Assembly: GCA_029168955.1 (NCBI GenBank)
Contig: JAPDOI010000186.1
Location: 620,001 to 684,000 of the forward strand
Direction: 5' to 3'
DNA length: 64,000 nucleotides
Origin: Aplectana chamaeleonis
Lineage: Eukaryota > Nematoda > Chromadorea > Rhabditida > Cosmocercidae
Position 1 is the first letter of the stretch. Each line of letters opens with the position of its first letter. The position numbers were made by a program, and so were the translations under genes. A model generated the notes under the pieces. The model saw only the letters and a list, made by a program, of their open reading frames with translations. It was not told the DNA's origin and ran no database searches. Of the stretch, positions 1-10,223 are shown piece after piece.

Positions 1-249
1 CATAAGTTATTGATCAGCCAAAGTACCGGAGATAGACTGCAGCGGACGTTTGTGGCGGCAGCTTTTTGCCGCTAATGAATGCGTTCTCTCTATCTCTGGG
101 ACGATAATCAATCGCCAGCGGTAAAAATGGAAACCCCTTGCGTCCGCTGACGCTAGCAGCTCGCATTGGACGAAGCCTTAGATAACCAGTTAATGGCGTA
201 AAGAATGACAGGGCGGCCGACTCCAACAGCCAAAGCGAGCAGCCGCGTC

Positions 250-400
250 GCCAAGCTATCTGTTAGGCATGTTTCATAGTCCTCACCACAAGCGCGGCAC
301 GCGCGGGAGGGGCGGTGGACTACGAAAGTTCTTACCGCGCGGCACGCGCGGTAAGAACTTTCATAGTGCATCAGCACCGCCATAGCGGCGGCGCCCGAAT
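250..400. repeat. GC-rich hairpin
   Basis: A near-perfect inverted repeat at 324-362 pairs GAAAGTTCTTACCGCGCG with its complement around a 3-nt centre. It lies in a GC-rich stretch that repeats CGGCACGCGCG words and TTTCATAGT at its edges. The same word style recurs at 534-690 and at 60620-61105. It would fold into a strong hairpin as DNA or RNA. No coding signal is seen. Confidence 0.6.
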
Positions 401-533
401 CGCCGTGGCGGTTTTACCGCTTCAATCAGTAATCGCTTCTCGATTTGAGTCCACTCCAACATAAATAATTCTGGGACTATCCTGCGCCACCGCATACGCA
501 AATGCAAGCCAGGAATTTCTGTACAAGTCCCAG

Positions 534-690
534 TTGGAGCCCGACTTTCACCCGCACCGCCATGGCGGCGCCGCTGAAGATTTCATAGTGGTTTTCCGCT
601 CGTTCCGCGCGGTGAAAAGTTTCATAGTCCACCGCTCGTCCCGCGCGTCACGCGCGTGCCGCCCTTGCGGTGAGGACTATGAAAGATGCC
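534..690. repeat. GC-rich hairpin block joined to MITE E
   Basis: Reiterated TTTCATAGT, CGCGCGTGCCGC and CCGCC words form short inverted repeats. The block runs directly into the MITE at 691-822. The same order, hairpin block then MITE E, occurs at 60620-61232, so the two parts may move or amplify together. Confidence 0.45.
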
Positions 691-822
691 TCAGTCCGAG
701 ATCATACTTCCAGCGACCAGCGGCGCGATGCAATGCTTACCATCAATATCGACGGAAAATCGATATACCTGATATGCACTGAATCCGTAGCTGGTCGCGG
801 CAAGTAGGATCCCGGTCTTATA
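691..822. mobile_element. MITE family E, copy 1
   Basis: Terminal inverted repeats match GACCGGGATCATAC at both ends, followed inward by GCGACCAGC. The interior contains a short imperfect palindrome around ATCGATAT. The element is about 130 bp with no coding capacity. A second copy with the same ends lies at 61111-61232. Confidence 0.6.
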
Positions 823-2604
823 CCTCATAGATGAGGACGGCGTGGTCAGCTGACTGGCTTTCCCTATTTCAAATGTTTCATTTCTCATGTTTTTTCCCAT
901 TATTTTCCTGGGAGGTTTCCAAAGTTATCAAAAATTTATTTACGTCCAAAGGACGCGCATTATAAAACACTGGTTAAACAGAAATTCAAACTGAGCAAAC
1001 ATGAAGAAAGCCCTCTGCCTCACGATAACGGTTAAAATACTAGATGGCCATGTTTTTAATCCGACACCTAGGTTGGTGCGGTACTAATGTTTGAGGGGTG
1101 GTATACATTCTCAGACGATAGCAGGCCCAGAGCCCACCCCGAATGCACCCGGAGCCGCGTCCATGTTGCGCTCAGGGTGACAAATTTGGCAATTTCCTGG
1201 CCACATATGTTGCGATCCAGGCCGCATTCCTTGCGCTCCGGGTGCTACCGACGAGATTGATTCACGCAGCGCCCTGAGCGCAACTGTCGGCTGATGGCGT
1301 CACAGTACATCGTTCAGCGTACATGGTTGCGCCCCGGGCGCTTTCTATAAACCGATTTTAGCAACACAGTTGAAAAAATCGATACATCAACGTGGCTCAG
1401 ACGCTTCGCTGATCGATTATCGCACCCATCTAAGCTAATCGATTTTCCAGGAAAAATCCAACGATTCCCACACATTCACCGAATTCTCCCACGCTACTGA
1501 ATTTCGTTGGATTGATGTGATCCTTAACTGTCCCTTTTCTAAGCTAGTGCTGATTATGAAATACCTTTCAGCTTAATACACTTTCCCCTGCTTAGAATTT
1601 TGATTCCGTCACAACTTCCCTCACAACTTCACCCATTAATCTTCTGTTTTCACCTGATTTTCTCCAACTATTAGGTATTTTTCCCTGAATATATTAGGTA
1701 CTAATCATAACAACCGCCCTTTCTCAGAGTCCTTCTGATGATCTCGTTGAACGATTCAAAGCTAACAATGGAAAGTATGCATGGCACATGTTTATTCCGA
1801 ACATTATGTCGTGAATAAATAACACGACTATTATTTTTATACATATTTTATAGCTGATTTTATTATTCTTTTTTCAGTATGCAACTTTAGTATAGGAATG
1901 CGCACTGTTGACATTTTCCAATGCAATTCCCATGTTATCTGTTTCAGTAATCTTACCAGCGCGAATAAACATTGGCAAGATGGTTAGCAAGCGGTATTTG
2001 AAGCAGGGGACGTCTTTGTCTTCCTCCGAGTGGTCATCGCGAAGATGGCTGATGGCCGTGGAAACCACGGAATTTTCAGTGTTCTTGTTGCTTCATTCTC
2101 AGTGTCTAACTCGATTCCGCTCACGGAAACTTCAGGGGAAAATTTCATTAATCATTATTTTGGTTGAACAGGGTTTTTTTTTCTTCTTCTAAATTCGTGG
2201 TGCAGTTATTCTGAATCTCTTTCCTTCATGTTTGCTGTCATGAATATTTATCGTTGTAATTTGTAATTGATGTCGCAAATTATTGTGTCGGGTTTAATTA
2301 CCCAAGTTTGAGGTGAATAAACACATCGTGACGTTGCTGGAGTACATCTTTGGTCAAGATCCGCGTGGCAAGGGAAAACCCCTGAGGCGAGCAGTTTGGA
2401 AACCCAGCGTGAACGTTACGATTTACATTAAAATTTAAATATAAATTCAAATATACATTAAAATAAATTTAAATATACGAGCGATTCGTTTTTCTCATTT
2501 TTTCGAAATGATTAAATAAACCCGAAATATTCCCTCCATGAATATTTGCAAAATGCGTTCGGAAAGTCATGTCAACTTTTCATTCTTTGAACACAGTCTA
2601 AATA
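823..2604. other. No gene recognised
   Basis: AT-rich DNA with no convincing exon on either strand. Around 1130-1345 the word TTGCGCTC with CGGGTG-like continuations recurs in both orientations, giving short imperfect inverted repeats. Around 2420-2480 there is a short AT run that reiterates AAATTTAAATAT. Nothing else stood out. Confidence 0.5.
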
Positions 2605-2982
2605 TTGCACAAATATGAAGAATATAGTGAATTCTCGGATGGTCGAATATTGAGCGCAAATGGAGCAGAGGAAATCAATTGCAAGCCCTACAAGAGAAAC
2701 AGTGAGAATCCCGCTCAAAAATCGCAGGAAGCCCAGATGCTCTTCCTTGTTTCAATTGATTCATCCGTTTTCGAAATGCGCGCGTCAGTCAACGCATGCG
2801 GCCCGAAAAGCAACCTGAACGCACTGCACGTTGCATTCACAACCGACACGCACCGCAAGTTCGAATATCAACTGCTCTGCGTTTCGGTCGCAGTGGGCGG
2901 GATCGGTTGCGCTCCGGGCCTGCTACTGTCTGAGTTGGTACTGATTTCCGCCTCGGGAACCGCGTTACTCATACAAAGCTGA
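2605..2982 (+). CDS. Weak ORF, possible exon, unknown product
   Basis: An uninterrupted 125-codon ATG frame. The first 45 residues are hydrophilic and the last 35 are hydrophobic. I recognise no domain and see no clear splice acceptor before it. It stands alone between repeat-rich stretches, and there is no paralogue in the window. It could be a chance frame, so it is listed only because it is among the longest frames here that is not a repeat. Confidence 0.2.
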   Translation: MHKYEEYSEFSDGRILSANGAEEINCKPYKRNSENPAQKSQEAQMLFLVSIDSSVFEMRASVNACGPKSNLNALHVAFTTDTHRKFEYQLLCVSVAVGGIGCAPGLLLSELVLISASGTALLIQS

Positions 2983-3514
2983 GAGTCTCGAGTGTGCAAA
3001 TGTACAGATGTTGGAATCAGCCGGCAATGATGCCCTCAGTCATGCAAGACATCATGGGGCTTACCGCAACTTCGGAACACGAGTATACCGAAAGCCTTCG
3101 AGGGACCGGCAAGCTGAACAAGGGTACAAGCCACTGCAAAAAAGTAACAGCCAAGTGAGTAAACCGAAGCATCAGAGAAGCGATAGCATCAGAGATAAAG
3201 GCAAAAAAACGAGTGAACATATAGGCTCATATACTGAGCACTGACCAAATGCGGTTAAACTACGGTGGGTACAAAAACGTGGATCGGAACCGTGAGACCG
3301 GGGGTAGACACTTTAGCACACGAGCTAGTCTGTGCGGAAAAGCAAGGCTTGCTCGTAAAGAAGAAAACAGAAAAAATCAAAACGTTGTCTCGAACTTAAT
3401 ATGATCAAGTCAAACAAGGCAGCAGGGTAGGAGAAGGAAATTAACATCATACCAAAAAATGACACTTTTCTGAACCCGAACCTATTAGGTTTCATCAGGG
3501 GCCTTCTGCGCGCA
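2983..3514. other. No gene recognised
   Basis: Mixed-composition DNA with short frames on both strands but no paired splice sites or domain. It ends at the TA that precedes element A copy 1. Confidence 0.4.
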
Positions 3515-3516
3515 TA

Positions 3517-4499
3517 CTCAGAAAAACGAAAACAAGTTACTTGTAACATAAAAGGCCGAAGACAAGTTACTTGTAACATATCTGAGCCGATGTAAGTTAC
3601 CTGCGACTCATCTCAGGTCATTTAACTTACATGTAACATATCAGCGGGATACCACGTGCGCTGCGCCTCCGATATGTTACATGTAACTTAAATGACTTGA
3701 GATAAGTCGCAAGTATCTTACATCTGCTTAGATATGTTACAAGTTACTTGTTTTCAATTTCTGAGAAGATACTGCATGCAGTGCGCTCCGATATGTTACA
3801 TGTAACTTAAATGGCACAATATGAGTCGCAAGTAACTTAAATCGGCCAAGAAGGTATTTCCAAGGCTGATGTACGACGCACTGACGAGGTCAGCCTTGCG
3901 ACTGGTGTCGCTGTTGGTTCAATAACCCAAGTGTGAAGTACTTGACCCCACACCAGCAGGGAAGTCTCTGCACATCATTTTTTTGAGTCGTGTGTGGTCT
4001 GGGACGCGCCTTCTGCGTCGCGTGTGGTCTGCATCGCGTGATGGCCACCCATAGTGAAAATTCAAATGTAACTTACATGTAATATAAATTTAAGTTACAT
4101 GTAATTTAAATGTATGTTGCATGTAATATAAATGTATGTTACTTGTAATATAAATGTATGTTACATGCAATATACAGTTCACCTCCGCACTGTTGTTCAG
4201 TCCGCAAAGTGCACGTTGATTGCGAAATCGCGCTGCGGCGCGGTCGCGAGTATCCTCAGACAGGGATGTGGGATCACCCGGTCGGCGGGATGACCCGGGC
4301 ACCAAAGGCAAAAACCGCCCGGGTGATCCCACATCCCTGTCTGAGGATCCTCGCGACCGCACCGCAGCGCGATTTCGCAATCAACGTGCACTTTGCGGAC
4401 TGAACGACAGTGCTGGAGGTGAATTGTAAATGTAAGGTACTTGAGACATTCAAGTAAGTGACATTTCTATTACAAGTAACTTGTTTTGATTTTTCTGAG
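3517..4499. mobile_element. Element A, copy 1 (non-autonomous, TA-flanked)
   Basis: A TA dinucleotide flanks each side (3515-3516, 4500-4501). The ends are inverted repeats starting CTCAGAAAAA and continuing into AACAAGTTACTTGTAA. Both flanks of the interior reiterate palindromic words such as TTACATGTAA and AAGTTACTTGTAAC, often followed by ATATCTGAG. A non-repeated core includes a segment near 3930-3960 around CTTGACCCCACACCAGCAGG. No transposase frame is present. The TA duplication suggests mobilisation by a Tc1/mariner-type transposase. Other copies are at 18488-19333 and, inverted and truncated, 24471-25038. Copy 1 is itself interrupted by MITE B1. Confidence 0.75.
4175..4426. mobile_element. 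MITE family B, copy 1, nested in element A
   Basis: Long terminal inverted repeats start CARTTCACCTCC and carry TTCAGTCCGCAAAG, then a perfect internal arm around GGGATCACCC and CTCAGACAGGGATG. TA flanks both ends (4173-4174, 4427-4428). The whole 250 bp would fold into one hairpin. The translated frames seen in it are mirror images produced by the palindrome, not genes. Copies 2 and 3 are at 33240-33468 and 57772-57988. Confidence 0.8.
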
Positions 4500-4605
4500 T
4501 AGGCTGCTTTCTTCTTCTCTCCTCGCTCTCTAGCCGTCCCTTCCCATCACTCCGAACACCCACGCCACAGAACCAAATGAATTTCGCTCCAAATAGGGTG
4601 TAGTA

Positions 4606-4881
4606 CTGCGCTTATCTGGGCCAAATTCCGGTCCGCAATTGCGTCTCGACACGCTCTGCGGCTGCACGCGCTGGAGTCAGTCGAGTTTCCAGCGCCGAAG
4701 TCGACGCGACGGCTTTTTTTATACAGTTTTCTCCAATTTTGTTTACTTTCCGGTTTCTCAAACCCACCTAGAGTCAACAGATCGGCGGCTGAGGCGCCGG
4801 AAACTTCTGACTCAAATGCGCGCGGCCGGAAAGCGTGTCTAGACGCAACTGCGGACAGGAATTTGGCCCAGAGAAGCACAG
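4606..4881. mobile_element. MITE family T, copy 1
   Basis: Inverted ends read CTGCGCTTATCTGGGCC on the left and the complement of CTGTGCTTCTCTGGGCC on the right, continuing inward to GGTCCGCAATTGCG. TA flanks both sides (4604-4605, 4882-4883). About 276 bp, no coding capacity. A shorter, more diverged copy is at 51466-51643. Confidence 0.7.
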
Positions 4882-4885
4882 TAAG

Positions 4886-5162
4886 CTCTGGGGCGGCATG
4901 CCTGTACGCGGCGCGTTAGGTTGCGGTTAGGCAGGTTTTGGGGCGTCGGCGTGTTTGATGATTAAGAGATAATCAATAGTTTGTGCCTCAATGGAGTTTC
5001 GGCTGCCCCACCCTCCTAGGTAGGGTTTGCGAGGGAATGATTTTTCACTGCTAGCCTAACCCCCTTTTAGCCCTCGCGCTGCTATCATCAAACGCGGCGA
5101 CGCTCCAAACCCTGCCTAACCCCAACCTAACCCGCCGCGTACTTGCATGCCGCCCCTGGGGC
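4886..5162. mobile_element. Foldback element U
   Basis: Two arms of about 80 bp are inverted copies of each other. They share GGGGCGGCATGC at the tips, then GGTTAGG and GGTTAGGCAGG words, then TTTGATGAT near the loop. The TTAGGC words inside the arms look telomere-like but are not tandem. It follows MITE T1 by only 4 bp. No coding capacity. Confidence 0.7.
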
Positions 5163-5619
5163 ATCTATAGTAGGCTCTTGATCTCACTTATCATTATCAT
5201 GTCCGAAATACGAATCGATTGAAAAAATCGTTCTGAATACTATCCGTGACCCAAAATTACTCTCGAGATCGGCATTCAATTTATCCGCTTATTCGATTTC
5301 GGCAATATCCAGAATCCGATGCACTTGATTTAATGAGAATTATTTTCGAACATTCGGCTTTTCACCTAAAAAATGGCTGTTTCATACGGCTAAAGCAGTC
5401 GAACTTTTATATAATTATTCGATTCGACCCTATAATGAGATCCTGTATTTCGAATCGTCCTAGGAACTTCATAAATCTACATTTTGCGCAAACATTGCCA
5501 AAAAACTTCTTTACCATCCAGAAAGTAAATCAAACAACCAGCTGATGCCAGAACGCACAGAGGTTCGGCACAAAACAAACCCGTAACAAAACAGAAAAGA
5601 ATTATAACAATTGAGTCTT
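5163..5619. other. No gene; 3' flank of the minus-strand gene
   Basis: AT-rich DNA with scattered CGAAT and ATTCGAT words. It lies downstream of the stop codon of the minus-strand gene at 5620-6115 and may include its 3' untranslated region. No other gene was seen. Confidence 0.4.
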
Positions 5620-6115
5620 CTATGAAGAAAGCTTCTGAAAATCAGATTGCTTGTACTTATACATATATACAAAACAAAAAAGGCAGACATTCCCAACTGT
5701 TTTCACTTCTTTTGCACTATATCAACATCAGAAAGACATTGAAATGCAGTCAAATTACCAATATCTCAGGCGAATCGCTACCCGGAACATCATAACATTC
5801 AACAGTCGGCTTCTCTTCAGGGTCCTTTTCTGCAGCTGGCTTCTCGTTCGAGCCCTCCTCAAAAATCCAACGTTTCGGAATAAGAGCACTTGCCACCCGA
5901 ATTACATCCTAAAAAGGAGACTTATGGAGAGTGGCTATAATTACCAAGGAGGTCTCATACAAATGCATAAAGCCAGTTGCATGAATCATATCCGAAAAAC
6001 TTCAGCCCACATTATGAACGGGTTTGTCCGCATCAAAAGTCTCAGAGTAGGCCTGATAGATTTCTTCAATCGCAACCGCCGTCGATCCGCTCATTATCAC
6101 TTCACGGGCTTTTTC
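5620..6115 (-). CDS. Spliced gene of unknown function, 3' part
   Basis: Three exons join in phase on the minus strand: 6115-6011 (35 codons), 5908-5759 (50 codons) and 5634-5620 (four codons and TAG). Acceptors are AAATTACAG, CTTTTTAG and GATTTTCAG; introns are 102 and 124 nt. The donor after 6011 is GTGGGC, the weakest junction, and GT at 6020 is an alternative. The protein is acidic and helix-rich, with a Glu/Lys/Pro stretch (EKPAAEKDPEEKP) and a short C-terminus PEILKLSS. I recognise no domain. The 5' exons were not found; a TTAA-type repeat end lies at about 6287-6300, just upstream. The plus-strand 156-codon frame over this region is antisense shadow. Confidence 0.6.
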
Positions 6116-6286
6116 CTGTAATTTGCACTCAATTATGAATACTTCCAAAAAGGAGGTATGAATGTATAAAAATGAAAACTATAGGTATTGCGTGGGTTCG
6201 CCACATGAATAAACCGTAGGGTCTCGAAAAAGGGTCGAATGGAGCCTCTATGATATAGCGAGCGGTGCTCCTCCAAGAAAGAATGG

Positions 6287-6588
6287 TTCAAGGCAGTGCT
6301 CACGATAAAAAATCGCATTCTAGTTTTCGATGTTTTTGAGTGGGTAAGTCCACTAAGTAGGCGCTAATAGGGAAAAGTCCCCACAAAACTCTCAACTACC
6401 GGAGAAAAACTAATTCAAGAAGTCTCTGAAATTTTGATTATGCATTTTAGTGTGCTTCGGGAGACTGCAGACAAAGCAGCAAACCTGTCGTCGGCAATTG
6501 ATTATGCGCTTCAAAATTCTTGGGTAAAGGACCCTGTTTTATGTTTCTTATATCGAAAATTCTTTGAAAAAAAAAAGATGGACCATTG
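6287..6588. mobile_element. Degenerate TTAA-type element
   Basis: The left end AAGGCAGTGCTCACGAT and a decayed right end ATTGCCTTTC match the ends of the better preserved TTAA elements at 45778-46659 and 52378-52708. The target sites are decayed, so the boundaries are approximate. No coding capacity. Confidence 0.35.
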
Positions 6589-6599
6589 CCTTTCTGGGA

Positions 6600-6777
6600 T
6601 GTTAGAATCTTTCGCAGTGAAAAATATTCAAAAATTTGGGGCCAGTTCCCTAGTGAAACGAAAGCAGGACAACTGTTACATGACGTGGGCGGGGTGATCC
6701 ATTGGGTCGGCTGGTTCACGAGATTTTCACCTATTTCCTGACCATTTTTTGTCAGACTTCCTTTCTGACTCTTCTTA
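6600..6777. repeat. Half of a TTAA-type element split by the transposon
   Basis: Read in reverse, 6640-6776 matches 9560-9680 in order, sharing TGTAACAG and TTTCAC words. The stretch 8824-8895 likewise matches 9253-9325 in reverse. The two halves therefore look like one TTAA-type element, ending near 8895 with CACTGTCTTTAA, into which the 6778-8823 transposon inserted. The far left end near 6612 is uncertain. Confidence 0.4.
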
Positions 6778-7226
6778 CAAGGGAACCACAATTAGCCATA
6801 GTAACCATTCGTAGTGAGATGTATACACGATTGTAGGTCCAGGTAAGGTAGTAAACATATATCAATACTAGCTGCCTAGACCTCCCACAGAGAGCGCTGT
6901 GACCCGCCGAAGTTTGCTCCCCGCAGAAGAGGGGACACGTCTACGCGGGGTAATCATTCCACGGTGTGGCAGCCGTGGTATAGTGGTAGAGCTCTCGCTT
7001 CGTGAATGAGCTATGGCGGGTTCGATCCCCGAGCCGTGCGAAGTTTTTGCATTTTTAGTTTTCTCCTCGGAATTTAATGATTTTCTTACCTTCGACATTT
7101 TTAGCACTTTCGCACATATAATCAGGTTTCGGAAATACAATTTTAGACACATTCTCTCGACGCATTCTGTTGCCTTGATGGAAGAATTGCGTTGTTTTCT
7201 CTTCGTTTGGCGTTGAAAATGGAGAG
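6778..7226. repeat. Left terminal inverted repeat
   Basis: 449 bp, matching 8375-8823 in reverse along its whole length. It contains a tRNA-like sequence at 6967-7040. The inner edge is marked by GGCGTTGAAAATGGAGAG. Confidence 0.8.
6967..7040 (+). other. tRNA-like sequence in left TIR
   Basis: A box-A-like TGGTATAGTGGTAGAGC and a box-B-like GGTTCGATCCC have tRNA spacing, and the start resembles tRNA-Gly. The acceptor ends (GCAGCCG and GAGCCGTGC) do not pair as a 7-bp stem. The AGCTC/GAGCT stem at the anticodon position encloses 13 nt instead of 7. It is therefore a tRNA-derived sequence with an intact-looking internal Pol III promoter, not a normal tRNA gene. Confidence 0.6.
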
Positions 7227-7363
7227 AAAAACTTTTTTATCTCTGTTGGAGCACTTGCACCCACAATAGAATGTTTAAGTGACTCTAGTCAGGTGCAGCC
7301 TGAGCGGACTGTTAATCAACGGTGCTTGTGATATATTGATTAGAGAGATCATGAGATATAGAA

Positions 7364-8362
7364 ATGCAGGCAAGAGAGTTCGTGGAATCCGTGAAAATCG
7401 ACATGAGAACGCTTCCTTTGGCCTGTTTTTGTAATGGGGACCAATCCGGCTTTGCGAAAGAAATGACCACGGCTCGAAGTCTGGCACCAGCCGGTTGTAA
7501 AAAGGTGAATAATAGCTATTGCTTTGATTACGCCCTTCAATAAGCCAAATAACCGTCATCTGGCTTTATAGGTTGAAAGAATAGTGGATAGCAAAGCGGC
7601 AACCACGCACTCCTACACAGTGTTGCCACTAGTCTACGCCGATGGCAGACTTGGAGACAAGCTGTTTGTCCTTCTGCAGGAAAGAAACGGAGTTTTCCCT
7701 CGTCAAGGTCACTTTGAGGCTCCAAACCTCGTTGTTCGAGCTGGTACCACTCACATAATGACGAAAAATCACATGGTGGATTGGTTGAGGAGCTGCGTAT
7801 TTGTACCTGGAGGACCTCGTGAGACATATCTCATTGTGGACTCGTGGTCGTCATTTCGTGATGTCGAGACCATAAACAAAGCCGTTCCCGAAGGTAATTA
7901 ATTCACTCTAGTCCTGTAGGTAAATTCCACTCATGCAAACCTAGTTTAGGCCATCGCGTAGTTGTACGGAACATCCCTCCTGGTGCAACGTCGATGATTC
8001 AACCTCTCGACGTCTTCTTTTTCGGGCCATTGAAGAATGTCATGAAGAGAATCCGAGCACATATACTCGTTAACGACATCGATTTCAATGTAGCACAAAG
8101 AGACAACATTCTCATGGTGATTTCGCAAGTCTACAGAATGTTTTGTGCGCCGAGATTTGTGAATTTCCTCAAGTACTCTTGGCATATGGCAGGGTCCGTA
8201 GACGAGCGTCCAGGTCAGTTTGACACTCCGGGAGAATACCTATTCCGGCTTGAGGCCGCAGACTGTTTCGAGGACGGATGTCAGTGTACGGTTTTTTTTC
8301 GATGCGCCGTTTGTGAACATTTGTGCTTTTCCCATTTTTTCGTATCGCTCCATCAGTGTTAA
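7364..8362 (+). CDS. DDE_1 (pogo/CENP-B-like) transposase, C-terminal two thirds
   Basis: Exons 7364-7504, 7572-7893 and 7950-8362 join in phase (0, then 1) across introns of 67 and 56 nt with acceptors TTTATAG and TAGTTTAG. The 291-residue product has the three acidic positions expected of a DDE_1 transposase: NGDQSGF (D26), LIVDSWSSF (D137) and the PPGATSMIQPLD motif (D175), a DD37D spacing. HSYT before the second motif also fits the family. The C-terminus ends in a Cys/His cluster (CQC, CAVC, HLC, HQC). The ATG at 7364 follows a possible acceptor TATAG and is only a provisional start; an N-terminal helix-turn-helix domain is not visible. No internal stop or frameshift is present, so the catalytic part could be functional. 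The role would be cut-and-paste transposition of the surrounding element. Confidence 0.75.
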
Positions 8363-8374
8363 AATGAATTTTCG

Positions 8375-8823
8375 CTCTCCATTTTCAACGCCAAACGAAG
8401 AGAAAACAACACAATTCTTCCATCAAGGCAACAGAATGCGTCGAGAGAGTGTGTCTAAAATTGTATTTCCGAAACCTGATTATATGTGCGAAAGTGCTAA
8501 ACATGTCGAAGGTAAGAAGTTCAATAAATTCCGAGGAGAAAACTAAAAATGCAAAAATTTCGCATGGCTCGGGGATCGAACCCTCCATAGCCCATTCACG
8601 AAGCGAGAGCTCTACCACTATACCACGGCTGCCACACCGTGGAATGATTACCCCGCGTAGACGTGTCCCCTCTTCTGCGGGGAGCAAACTTCGGCGGGTC
8701 ACAGCGCTCTCTGTGGGAGGTCTAGGCAGCTAGTATTGATATATGTTTACTACCTTACCTGGACCTACAATCGTGTATACATCTCACTCCGAATGGTTAC
8801 TATGGCTAATTGTGGTTCCCTTG
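8375..8823. repeat. Right terminal inverted repeat
   Basis: 449 bp, the inverted partner of 6778-7226. It contains the second tRNA-like sequence at 8561-8634 on the minus strand. TTA follows directly at 8824-8826. Confidence 0.8.
8561..8634 (-). other. tRNA-like sequence in right TIR
   Basis: The inverted counterpart of 6967-7040, with the same box-A-like and box-B-like words. It differs at a few positions, including one in the anticodon-side stem (GGGCT instead of GAGCT), which still pairs through a G-T. The 13-nt loop and unpaired acceptor are shared. Not a canonical tRNA. Confidence 0.55.
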
Positions 8824-9252
8824 TTAGAGGAACCAAAAGCTTACGCCCCCCCCCAGAAAAAAGGGCAACTTTTTCATCATGGACACTGTCTTTAAAGCAA
8901 TGTATCCAATATAAAAACCCTTTCCGAAGTATCACCGGAAATCGAAAGGTCAGAGCCCAAAATTGCCTTATACGACCTAAAGTCTCGATGTAGAGCGCAC
9001 GTTCCACCCACTGCTTCCACTGCAACCGATCGAAACAAAATAGTGAGATCGACTTGAAGAAAACAACCGGTGATCAAATGATTACTGCTTTTGTCCATTA
9101 TCCCCAGCTTGAACGAACTCATCCCATTTGAGCATTGACTTTTTCCTCGTATTCGACTTTTCAGCTGTTTGCTTTGATTAGTTGCCTTCAAGTGGGAGTG
9201 CGTGGGGTGCGCACCGCATTAACCCCTTCCGTTTTCAATGCCTTTAAGTTTG

Positions 9253-9971
9253 AAGACAGCGTTCACGATGAAAAAGTTGCCCATTTTCCTGCGAAAACGT
9301 AAGCTTTGGGCCCCTCTGAGAAGAGCAAGAACGGACTCGGAAATTCAACGGGTCCCACCGCAGATCCCTGTCTGGTCCAACACCTTTCCGTTCTCGCCCC
9401 CGCATTTTAATACAGCTGAGACGACGTTGGGGAGAAGTAAAATTTATTCCCCCCCCATGTCTTCTCACTTGGGAGTACGTGGAGGAACAATGCTAAAGGG
9501 TCCAACCCGACAGAAATCTGGGGATGGACCCGTTCGAGCTGGGGTCGGACTCGGCGAATGTCTGAGAAAGTAAGACGAAAAACGGCCCGGAACTGAGTGA
9601 AAATCCTGTGGAGCATTGGGTCACTCCGCCTACATCATGTAACAGCTGTCCACCGCTCGTTTCACCAGAGTTGACAGTTGCCGAATTTCTGAATGCTCCC
9701 TGTCGCAAAGGATTCCAGTATCAACAAAGCATGTGGTCTGGTCCATCTTATATTTAAAGTTTCCGGTGCAAGGATTCGAAAACAAAATCACTTACCCACA
9801 CTTCCCCGAAACACACTAACAGGCTTGATTGAACATTTTAGAGGTTTTTTGAACAGTTTTTCTCCGGCATTTGAGCTTTGTGGTGACTTTTCTTTATGAT
9901 CCGCTATTTCGTGAACTTGCCTACTCAAAAACACGGAGAACTGAGATACGGTTTTCATCGTGAACACTGCC
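9253..9971. mobile_element. TTAA-type element
   Basis: The left end AAGACAGCGTTCACGATG and the right end CATCGTGAACACTGCC, followed by TTAA at 9972-9975, match the TTAA element family in this window. The left flank is decayed. Internal C- and A-rich sequence has short frames only. The segment 9560-9680 is shared, inverted, with 6640-6776. Confidence 0.45.
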
Positions 9972-9975
9972 TTAA

Positions 9976-10223
9976 ATTTTAGAAAAATCGGACAATTATT
10001 CGATTGATTGCTCAAATATCCACTGCTCCGAAGTGAAATTTACTTCCGTTCATCGCGTGCGTCTGCGCGTGCAAGCTGCGTCTCCTTCTCCCCACACTCT
10101 CTCGCCGTCACCACCCTCGCTCCGCACTAGCGCGCGAGGGAACAGAGTAAATTTGACTCCGAAACAAAGGATAAGTATTCGAATCAGGCTGAGAACAGTC
10201 TTCCAGATTGCATTATACTATTT
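9976..10223. other. No gene recognised
   Basis: Contains a GC-rich stretch near 10040-10150. It would be downstream of the minus-strand HMG gene and may carry its 3' untranslated region. Confidence 0.3.

Larger units (their letters stand above)
6778..8823 (+). mobile_element. Pogo-like DNA transposon with 449-bp tRNA-bearing TIRs
   Basis: The two ends are 449-bp inverted repeats (6778-7226 and 8375-8823) that start CAAGGGAACCACAATTAGCC. TTA is present immediately outside both ends (6775-6777, 8824-8826), consistent with a 3-bp target duplication. Between the arms lies a three-exon transposase-like reading frame (7364-8362) whose stop codon falls 12 bp before the right arm. Each arm holds a tRNA-like sequence pointing inward. 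The arms differ from each other only by scattered substitutions, which suggests fairly recent activity or gene conversion. The N-terminal DNA-binding part of the transposase was not found between the arms, so the copy may be non-autonomous. Confidence 0.75.

Noticed and set aside
4090..4429. Paired ORFs on both strands with Arg-rich products
   Set aside because: Mirror translations of the palindromic MITE B1.
4886..5162. Telomere-like TTAGG/TTAGGC words
   Set aside because: They are few, not tandem, and lie in the arms of a foldback element.
5651..6121. 156-codon plus-strand ORF
   Set aside because: The minus strand carries three phase-consistent exons here; the plus frame is their shadow.
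6967..7040. Functional tRNA-Gly gene
   Set aside because: The acceptor stem does not pair and the anticodon-side loop is 13 nt.
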